The notes under the pieces are model-generated. The model did not search any database, was not told where the DNA came from, and saw nothing but the letters and a program-made list of their open reading frames with translations. This document shows, one piece after another, positions 36,901 through 47,649 of a stretch of 64,000 nucleotides of DNA. The stretch spans positions 13,810,638 to 13,874,637 of the forward strand of contig NC_049980.1 in NCBI RefSeq assembly GCF_000003815.2, written 5' to 3'. This stretch comes from Branchiostoma floridae (taxonomy: Eukaryota > Chordata > Leptocardii > Amphioxiformes > Branchiostomatidae). The stretch's first letter is position 1. Each line of letters opens with the position of its first letter. A program made the position numbers and the translations under genes.

Positions 36901-38523
36901 CAACCGATTGGTTTGGACTGAAAAGAAAGCGTCACTCTATGTGCAAAGTCTGTATCATATCCCAACTTTCTAATCCATATAAGATATCAATAATCTACTG
37001 TGAATGTGTGTTGAAGCTTGAATATCCAAATATTATCAAATATGAGCAGTTTTTACTATAGGAGTTTTGCAGTGACTCAAAGACTACAAAATTATGAATA
37101 ACCATCAAGGTTTTATTTGAAAATTCCTTTTCAAGAACTGTATCAGCTGGGAGTTTCTCAAAACACATACGTTGAGTTGTTATCGAACAAGGATCGTGTT
37201 ATCAAAAAACAATAAAATAAGGTATGATAAAGACAGCAACTATGATATCGGTACAACTGTATCAGACATTTAGACTATCAGGTATCAAATACCTTGTCTG
37301 TTTAACCACATAAACATGATTCTGGCTTGATTAAAGCGTACTTGACCCCAAAGACAACCGGCCTAGTCTTGAATCTTTACAGTAGCGTCACCTTGCGGCA
37401 TAGATTGGCAGTGCGGTCATTATATTCTTAGTGATCTATGGATGAGTCGTGAGTATATTTGGTAATTGAGTAGGTTTTTGAAAGACAAATTTGTGGTCTT
37501 TCTAGCGGCTTTGCCTGGTACTGCAGTAGAAACGTTTCGTGTCTACTATTCAGGACATTCCATGGCCTTAGTTGTTAATTTTCTGATAAATTTAGACATT
37601 AATGGAATACATTCTGTGAACCTTTTGTGCATAATCAATTAACCAAAATCAATTATTTCCTTAATCAATTACTTTAAAGAAGAAATATGAGAGAAATATT
37701 TAACGGAGCTATAATATCTTCAAAATTTTGCATATATTGTACCTTGTACGATTGTGGAACAATAAAATTCATCCATCTCAACACATACATTACATTGTGC
37801 GGTTAAAAATACCATCTCAACACATAATATGACATATATCACATTGTGTGGTTGAAAACAGTTTGAAGGGAAAACCGTCAAGCAGTCTGCTCTACTCCAA
37901 CAAACCAACACATCAGACACTTAAAATGGCAGTAAGAATCCTAGATAATCATTAGATTCTAAATAAATACCAAATAAAGAACACAGTTACTGTAGTTACT
38001 TAGGTTCTGTATGGGTAGATAGGCGTTTTGCACATGACGTCACATCGATGACCATGTTGGATCCAAGATGGTGACCGTTCATTGTGCACTCGGAATCATT
38101 CTATGTAAAAATCAAAGACATCCTTAGCTTGGCGGTCTATAAGAATACAAAGGTAAAGAGCAGGTGTGTTGAGGTAGAATGAAATGTGTATACCTTTTCT
38201 CACACAATGTTTTTGCATACGTCGTTGTATTCAAATCACACTTCAATATGAAATCCGATTTGATTGATACTTGTTATATATAGTGAGCAATTCTTAGTCA
38301 TACCCCATATTAAGATATGATATCATTAAATGTGAGTGTATAAGAACTATCCTGAGGATGGTTAAAAGACAGCTATCGTCTAAGCCCTGGTAACGATCTC
38401 TGAGGTGTATCCAAATCACACTTCAATATGAAATCCGATTTGGTTGAAACGTTATACCCCATATTCGTATAGAACAGTAAAGGTAAGTGTATAATATCTA
38501 TCCTGCAGACGTTTAAAAGACAG
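33957..38523. other. Intergenic region between the Ig-SH3 receptor and BCL3-like genes
   Basis: Both neighbours are on the minus strand. The 33,960-34,480 part is GC- and CpG-rich and lies directly upstream of the receptor's signal-peptide exon, so it is a plausible promoter. A short CGTCTCTTCTAAAGC-type tandem repeat lies at 36,177-36,258. The right end holds the 3' UTR side of the BCL3-like gene with a 3'-end duplication. No gene was recognised. Confidence 0.5.
36177..36258. repeat. Short tandem repeat (about 17-bp units)
   Basis: Variants of CGTCTCTTCTAAAGCT repeated about five times with substitutions. Confidence 0.65.
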
Positions 38524-38560
38524 CTATCGTCCAAGCCCAGGCGACGATCTCTGACATTGT
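38227..38560. repeat. Direct duplication spanning the BCL3-like stop codon and 3' UTR
   Basis: CAAATCACACTTCAATATGAAATCCGATTTG... at 38,231 recurs at 38,411. The matching ends AGACAGCTATCGTC..AAGCCC..CGATCTCTGA occur at about 38,369-38,403 and 38,519-38,555. The second copy contains the end of the coding exon, so the duplicated unit included the last codons and stop. Confidence 0.85.
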
Positions 38561-38754
38561 GAGGTTTCCTCTGGTGAAGGTGCTGAATGCTCGGAAGGAT
38601 GGGGACTCCCACAGGTGGTGCTTGGTACCGGTGAAGCTGACTCGCCTTTCAATAGCGCCACACTGCGAGACAAGGTTGCCTTTGCATCCGCAGGTGGTGA
38701 GGCGGCGGCCGATCTGAGTGGAGGCTTGTATCTACCTCTCATCATCTGACTGAT
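38524..38754 (-). CDS. BCL3: BCL3-like last exon: Ser/Pro-rich C-terminus
   Basis: Acceptor TTCACAG| then ISQMMRGRYKPP and a 50-residue Ser/Pro-rich tail (SPVPSTTCGSPHPSEHS..., SSPGLGR) ending in TAG at 38,526-38,524. BCL3 also ends in a Ser/Pro-rich transactivation and phosphorylation region, so length and composition fit. Confidence 0.85.
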   Translation of the reverse strand: MSQMMRGRYKPPLRSAAASPPADAKATLSRSVALLKGESASPVPSTTCGSPHPSEHSAPSPEETSQCQRSSPGLGR

Positions 38755-41700
38755 CTGTGAAGTAAAACAGTAAGGTTGTCATGTCTTAAATCAAACTTAC
38801 CTCAAATGTGTCTATATTTCTTCAACATACACAACGTTTTATGAAACTGTTGTATGACACCATGAAAAATTATATGATGTTTGATACTTAACGTTGTATA
38901 CAGTAAATGTGTAGATATACCCAGTATTAAACCCAATGACACAAATTACAGACCGAGGGACAACATTTAGGTCTTGATGTAAGTCATTTTCTTTCGTTTC
39001 TTTATTTTATTTCATTTTATTAGGGTAAAGTCATACTCATGTGTCCCTGTACACATACAATATCCATACGACTAGCACATACATTATGGGTTTATCAGTA
39101 TTTCTGAAGATCTGTGAGAAACACTGACCACTCTTGTCTTGACCACGGCCAGCGGCGTGTCGTTGTGACAGTTCTTGACGCCGATGTCCGCCCCGTGCTT
39201 GATGAGCAGTTTGACCATGTTCTGCTGGCCCCGTCCACTGGCGGCGTGCAGGGGGGTGTTTCCCGCGTAACACTGCGCGTTCACCTTGGCGCCTGCGCGG
39301 AGCAGATACAGCACCATGTCCTCCTGGTCCCTCTCCACGGCGTGAAACAGCGCCGTTCTGCCGCTCTTACCGTCCTGGAGATACGGCAGGAGAAAATCAT
39401 AAGTACATGGAAACCGAAGACAAAATATAATCACCATGACTTCCCAATGTTTCAACATCTGCTCGTAATCTCTGTAGAGATATCAAAGGCCGCATAGCAT
39501 CATAACTTCGTGCAATGTTTACAGTTTCTATGACTTCCTTGTTTTATTCAATATTGCCAATTTCTTGCTGATGCATTTTTTTATTTGATCTTATCAACCG
39601 ACAGCAATACAACAGGAAATTAAAGACAGGAAATGAGATAACCGAAGCTGCGAACATCCTCCTGGGACCTTTGACGTAACGTCCTGTCAGCATCCTAGAC
39701 GTAGCAAATAACAAACGACACGCAAGAAAATGAACAAACACAACAAACCTTTTTTAAGTTAAATGTATACATTACATTACCTTATCCCATTCGAACGTGC
39801 TTTGTAGATAGTGGCATCTTCCTATAACCCTTACGATTTTTCAGAGCTCTATATTCTGATCTCTTGGAACCCTAAGCATACCCAAACCCTCCACCTACCG
39901 TTGCATCCACATCGGCGCCGCTGTCCACCAGTAGCATAACGGCATCTTGGTTCCCTGTGTTCACGGCCACGTGTAGCGGTGTCAGGCCTGCAAGGGACAA
40001 AAGACAAATGATAATAAGATATCTTCTCCTATATTATGAACCTCCAATCACTACAAGGAAAGGCACAAAGCAACTTTATCCCACTGAAACTAGCCCTACG
40101 TCCCTACGTAATAGTAACATTACATTTACGGATTTTTAAATTTTTTTGCCCAGTAAGTGAAATTTTGATTAATTTCTTGCGTCCATCTTATAGTTTGTAG
40201 TTAAGCTTACGGAAGTCGTGGTACTTTTTGGTGCGTCAATAAAGTTTATGTTTATCCCTAATCAGTTTATGTTTAAACCTAAACCTAACAGCCCGTAGTG
40301 TTATGTCAGTTCCGTTAACCTGTTATATAGGAAAAACTGCGGGGTGGGGAGGTCCAAGAAAAAAACCTACGTATGCACTAAATTCAAGGAAGGCAATTAC
40401 GCAAAATTTGGGCATATCTCAGCGTAGTCAGCAATGTCAAGCTAATTGTAGATCCAATTAAAGTTAAGTCAAGTTAAGTCAATGACATACAGTTTTACTT
40501 GCGGATTAGGCGAAACGACCCATTGCTAATTTGTCCCACAAAATGGCATACAGTAGACAATTGATTTAAAGATGACATACGCTGTTTTCAGAAATGACCA
40601 AACTTTTACGTGAATGATAAAGGAAGTTTCATTTCGGCAACTGAAATGCAAAGAAACTCTACGAAAATTTAGGCATGCGGGCATAGAGCACGTTTCCTAC
40701 CACCGTAATTCCTGAGCTCCAGGTCCAGTCCGTGCTGACAGCAGGTGATGATGGTGTGTAAACAAGCCGTGCTGGCGGACTGACACGACAGGTGCACCGC
40801 TGTGTGTCCGTGACGGTCCTGCACGTCTGCACATGCGCCACTCAAAACAAGCATGCGCACCAGGGGCCACTGGTCTGTTATGACAGCCAGGTGCAGTGGA
40901 GTCTGCGCAGAGAATGACGAGAGAAAAGGCTGATGAATAGAATTTCTATATAAGACAACGAAAAAACGAAAGAATGGATACGAATGGTACGTTTTTGAAG
41001 CGAGTATATTTTTATAGGACATCTGTACATCTGATGCTAGTACAATAAGGTTATCCTCAAAAACTTCACTGCTATCAACATGGTGAAGGTAACTAAACAG
41101 TGACATAATCTATTAAAGTGCTAGTACATATGATAGCCCCATACCTGTCTGAGGTTGTTATAGGTATCGATGTTTCTATGTGCCATGGCCAGCAGTGTCA
41201 GGTACCTTTCTGTCAGGGGGACGTTAGCCTGGGCCACTGCGATGTGTAGAGGTCTGTAAATTACGGCATGTCAATCATCAAATATCATGTCTCTTTAACG
41301 GATACACGTACATTTTATGTTTTCTAGATCAGAGAGATCGTGGTAACAATTTCGGAAAGCCTGTTTCTTTCAGTCTTGTGATGAGAGCATTTACAAATGA
41401 AATGTAATTAATTTTCCACTGCATCTGTTGTGCTATACTCACAGTTTTACCTGGACCTGTAGCGCTTTAATATTGTCCCTTTTCTATCTCTTGTGGTTGA
41501 GCACTAATTCTCGCCTTAAATGAGTAACTACCTTCGGCTAAGGCCGTCCCTCAGATAGGACGTTAAATGGAGGTCCCGTGTATGGGGAGAGCCATACCCC
41601 AGACACGTTCAAAACCTACGACCCTTGGCCGCGCCTGGGGTAATTGCTGTCGTATAAATGCCACCTGTGTGGCGCCGAATGGCAGCTAGCCCCAGACACT

Positions 41701-44700
41701 TGCAAATTAGCCCCGCCTATTGTAATCTCCTCGCAATTGAGCCCCTGGCTACCAAGAGAGAGTAGTCGCCCCACCACCAACCCCAACCCCCAATAAATAC
41801 ATTGAACCAACTGATATAAAACCACATTTAATTGATTACTTCATCAGTCAACTGTTAAGAAAAAAAACTTTTCTGTTTTTGTTTCCGCGTCCATACAAGT
41901 TGTGAAAAGGAAAAGGAAACAGATATATCATAAGAGAACAATGCATCATTGTTTGTATGGTTTAAATCAAGAAACCGGACCATGACGCGCCTGGTACTGT
42001 TTCCGATTGTTGGCATTTCCCGGAAAGGAACACGTCCATTTCAGCACCACTTCCAGGAAGAGATATTGTGATGATATAGCTATAAGACTATGTATACCGT
42101 AGCATAGAAAAGGTACTAAAAATAAAGTTAAATCAACATAACTAGACTCACGTGGATAGACATTCTTGTATCTACTGGTTTGGGCCTCCCATGTGAAAAA
42201 AAATCTCATTTCAATCTATGAGACGAACGTCCAAAGAGACTATTTCATTTTCTATTTTCTAATACTATTGAATAGACGTCATGTGCGCTACTTTCTTGTA
42301 CCTACCGGTTTTGACAGTTATCTAACAGCGCTTAAGTCGCCTCACATCATTACAATACTAACTTGTAAAAAATATCATTTCTATCTATATACGTCCAAAG
42401 AGACTATTTAATTTTTCTATTTTTTAATGCTACTAGATTTACGTCATGTGCTTTATTTTTCTGATCCTCTCTTTGGTAGAAAATAAAACTGGGGCATAGG
42501 TGAGTGTCCTTACGGTTGTTTCCACAAAGCTTTACCCTGAAAGCGGAACAAGCGGATGAGTCCATGCGGCTAATCATCAAGGCGATGGGAAAACCTTAGG
42601 GAATTAATTATCAAACTCTGTTCTGTACCGCGTATCGGGTATGGTTGATCAATAGTGGTATTATGCGTTGTGTCCGTCCTTAGGTTTCTGTCGTAGGCGA
42701 ACCTCTTGGTACCGAAAGGCAACTCCTTCCTTTTAGTTTTTCTTGTCCTTAATTGAATAAAGACTGTATTGTACAGTTTTGCTCAACCGAGCTAAGTACA
42801 GGTCAAAACATGTCAAAACATATATACATATAAAAGTATCACAAATCGTGTCTAATACAGAACGTTTCAGTCTAACGCGGGTCTATTTAATTTGGAACAT
42901 ACGGTCGATTTGCTGGCAAAGTCTAAAAACAATGCCCAAGTTTCCGTCTTTTAAAACAAGACTGGCAATAAAAATGTATTATTGCCATGACGACGATTGA
43001 GGGTACAACAATACAGCTCAAATCAGAAATAGACTGGAACTTCCCTGTCGCACTATCCCTGGCACAATATACTAGCCCACCTGTAACATAAACCTACAGC
43101 CAGCAGAAATGTACTATCCCCGGTACAGCACAATGGTCTGCCAGTGACCTAAACCTACAGCTGAGCACTACAGAAGTATTTCCTGTCTGCCTGTGGCGTG
43201 TGGCTTGAACAAGCTCTAGAAAAGAAAATGTATCCTTCATAACATAACATAACATAACATAGCATAACAACCAAGACAACGTGATCTATTGTGCAGAGTT
43301 TCCCTGTCTTAACACTACTAGTAGTTTCAAAGGACAAATTCCTCCAGGGAGCCAGTGTGACCTACATTCCACCATTGCATACCAGAGATACATCTGGAAC
43401 AGATTTGGGGGGGGGGGACTTGCATACCCAGCATACTGTAGAGTACTAGCATTCTTGGAAAAATGCCTGTGCAATTCCTAGAATTTTTGCAGACTGAATG
43501 CAATATATACCACTTGACGACTCCCCTGAGGCGTCGTCAAAAAATCGGTATTACAATTCCTAACCACGACCACCCATACATACATGTACATCTATACATC
43601 CGAAAATAGCAGCTACACCTCCAGTGTCCTACCAAGGTGGTGAACATTTTACTTCACTGAATGGGAACTACCTCTTATTTTATTCTGTAGACATCGATAT
43701 CTTACTTCCTAAGTCTCGTGAAATGTCATTACGTGCACGACACAACGTGTGCATGACGAGTGAGATGTCACGTACCACGTATCACATGGTATGACTTCTT
43801 TCCTGGATGAGACGGAACCACTGTTGTAACTAAAGCGGGACCACCCGTACTGTTAGAAACGTAATATACAGAACTGGTACCAAAACATTGTGACACACGT
43901 GGATAAGGCTGAAAGGAAAAGAATACGGAAGTAGAATTAGATAATTTGCGTTACCTGATGTTGAAAGCTTCTTTAAAACTGCGTTCTTGTGCATTATTGT
44001 TTACTAAGGCATACTTCTACTTTCAAGGGAAACATGTTCATCTGTAGATAATAGATAATAGTTGTTAGATAATCATATATTCAATACTGAAGTTCTAAAG
44101 CTAAAACATATCAATATTCAAGGAACCGACGACTAAGAATATCTCAGAAACGTTGATTTTTGTTCTGAATTTCGAACGTTTTTAGGAACAGAAACGACAT
44201 TCCGGCAAAGCGTACCCCATTGTTAATATTATGTAAATAAGGGAAGTATGCGAACAGGTTTGCTTTAAATAATCTGGATAGCACTAAGAAAAGAGTTCTG
44301 TCCAACACTAATAATTCTCTTCGCTTTCGAACAAAAGAAGCATTCAAAACGGCACTTAAGAGATTTTTCCTCTTCCCTTTCGTTTCCCTTTGAACATAGC
44401 GTTTGCTCAATGGAGAGTGTCCGTGACTTGTCTCGGCCCACTTGGCATACACCATGTCTTGGGTCACCATGGCCAGTTAGCGAGTGGCTATTCAAGTCTA
44501 CTTCAAAGTGTTCCCATTTTTTAACAGCTTGACAAACTCGTTGAAAATTTCGGGAAATTTTTAGATGTAGATGATCATGCCATGGCGAAAATTGTTGGAA
44601 TAGTTGCATATTTTAAACATAAAGTTTCAAATTGCATACTCCACAGCTGATACACAGTTTTATTTAATGACGACGTGTAGATTTGGATCATGCCAAAAGC

Positions 44701-47584
44701 CTTGCCACAACAGAAACAATAAAACCGATCTTGTCAATAACACCTGATCCGACGTCAAAACGTCGTTTCCATTGCGTAACACCTGTCAGTCTGAACTTTG
44801 ACCCAGTGAAACAACCTGTTGCACAATGGACTTCCGGTCACTTCCAGGGAAGAAACCGCGTAATGTCCAAGCTAACTGAGTCATCGGGATAACTTAAGAT
44901 TTGAGGTACATAGAGACTCACGCCACGCTGGACACTTCCTGCTAAAATTATCAATCTTTCGGATTGATAAGAGTCCAATAATCTCGATCAGAAACGGCGA
45001 ATTTCCATAACTGTTATGTTACGCGCTTGTTTGCGTTCTTATAGCTTTGATCAGGATTAGGCTACTATCTAATACACTACCTTGCCTGGTAATCAGTTTC
45101 TATGGGCCAGCCTAGGAGTCTTAATACTTGCCCCAGACCTACTAAGCATATATACCATTTTTTCTAACAGCTTATCTTTAAAGCCGACCGAAGACACCGG
45201 CAAGCTCCAGATGATATGGTCACCAAGACGACTAACATCTGAAATATTAGGCAAGAAAACAAACCACCATGGCAAAAATGCATGTTTTGTAATGGCTATG
45301 AAAGAAAAAGAAAATATAATGGTTCCTTTAGAAAAAGACTTCTGCCTCTAGAGTTTGGATAAATTTAAAACATAGTTAGAACAAGGAGGTTTTATCAAAC
45401 CTATCCTAAAACCTATTTTATCAAACCTCCTTGGTTAGAACAAATGTATCATTCAAAACTTACGTATCGCCATCTTCGTCTTGCCAAGAAAGTTGCTGTA
45501 TCTCCGCTGTCGTGAAGACGCCCAGACGTGGGTCCGCGAAGTTCGGTACAGGCCTAGGGAGACTTGTCACAGGAACCGGCACCTGTGGGAGACTGTGGAT
45601 CGCGGGACCGGGTGTGGGACTCGCTTGCTGGCAGCCTTCTGTTGGATAAAACAGAGCCCACTGTTGGTGGAAGTACGGATAGTTTGGGTAGTTAAGTGTA
45701 GGGATATCCTCATACGGTAAGCAATGGGTCGGCATTGTTCTTGGCAGTGACGAAGCTACAGATTCGGACATCGCCGACGGAATGACTGAGATGCCACGCA
45801 TGGCTTTCTTTATACACAAACTGGGGGAGGGGGAATCCGGACGCATTGATTTAACATTTCAGGACGTCATCTGGTACGTGTGACACGTGCGCCTTTTCTC
45901 TGACAAGCACTCGGGAATCCCCCCAGTCAGCTGAGTGATTGTTAGCTGTCGGTTTCACCACAGCTGCCGTGTGCGGAAGGGGGTTCCCGCACGTAAGGGA
46001 TTGAAAACCGCAAGTATTCCGAAGGTCACACGTGTACAATGTATAAACAGGAAATGACTCGGAAGTAGAAGAAGGTGTTTCCTGATGCGCAATATGGGCT
46101 CCCCCCAAAAAGTCACATTGTATCTATCAGTAGTAAATTACATGTCAAATTACTACTTATTAAGTTTTAATATTTTACCATGTAACGTTACCTTATTGAA
46201 AGAAAAAAATCACCAAGCAAGCCCGTGCGTTCTTTGCTGCAAGGCGCAAGCTGTGCCAACAAGCGTACAAGGGACTTGGTGACAGCATGTAATGCTATAT
46301 AAAATCTACACATAAAAACGAGTGTAAGAACTATATGTCTGCAAAAGTTTTAAAAAGACGGTATTACATCGATTATTTCTTGTGAAACCGGCATGATTGC
46401 TTGGGGATTATTTACCAACAAAAGCCAAATACCAGTATTCAATAGTAAAAAAATCCCTTTGGCCGGTTGGCAACCTGAAGTTCCTGACCCGATTTCATTA
46501 TGCATAGTATTCAATGAATCATATGATTGTCTCTGTCTCTTCGACTGAATACCAAAACCATAACCTATGTGTGTGTACATCAAAGGTGAATATAATAGGT
46601 TTAACTATCTAACAAGAAAACCTCTATATCACGGAGCGTTGAGGTCTATACCTGGAGATATCAAATACATAGCAAGTAACAATATTTTAATATTGTTGAA
46701 CTCATTGAGTTCAACGTAATATACATAGCATAAATCAAGACTTGTGGGAAACTACGGAACATTAACAGTAGGCAAGCCGACTTGAGAGTATGTACATATG
46801 TTTAACACTGCACAAGTGATTAGCTCCAACTTAAACCGCTTCCTTGTCAAATTCTTAGAAAGAGTGCGCGTCAGTGAAAGGCGGGGAACTAGAATTATGT
46901 GAGGGGTTTTATTTCTTCGAGGAACTGAAATCTTCATTGAGGTCATGAGAAAAGGGTCAAACAAAATTTCATATTACATGATTAAAGTATCTGTAAATCA
47001 GTATGGTGTGTGTGATGGAAAGTTTGGCAATTTGCACAAATAACATTCAATTTCCCCTTGTCGTTTTCCATAATCAGGTAGAACAATATTTAGAGTTTGT
47101 CGGCTTCCACGCGATGTTCATACTTGTATGTCGCCACGGCCAGAGGAACCAGAGTTTGACTGTTACATTCGCTAGAGTGTAGTTGTAGAAGTGAAACTAA
47201 TTCAGTAGTTAGAGGCCTAGGTGACATTAGTGTGGCAGCCTTGAATGTAGTTGCCAAACTTAAGTTAGTGATACTAGGCTACCAGACGTATCAAATGAAA
47301 TACTTTTGGGTGTGATACAATATTTTGTTGATTCAATTTTTGTAACAACGTCAATTGCTTCTATATGATACTTTTTGTGTAGGAGTAGTAGGAGTGTGTG
47401 TAGGAGTGATACTGCTAACCGTGTGTGTGTGTGTGCATATGTGTGTGTGTGAGTGTGTGTGTGTGTGAAAGTGTGTGTGTGTTTGTGAGTGTGTTTTTGC
47501 ACGTGTGTATGACTGTGTGTAGGTTTGTGTTGATGTGTGCATATATATGTGTGTCTGTGTGTGACAGTGTATGTGTGTGCACGT

Positions 47585-47649
<65 letters not shown>

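Noticed and set aside
44144-44609. Two overlapping minus-strand open frames (108 and 114 codons) in the BCL3-like intron
   Set aside because: No similarity to I-kappa-B or any recognised family. The text KRELLVLDRTLFLVLSR hints at a decayed transposon protein, but too weakly to call.
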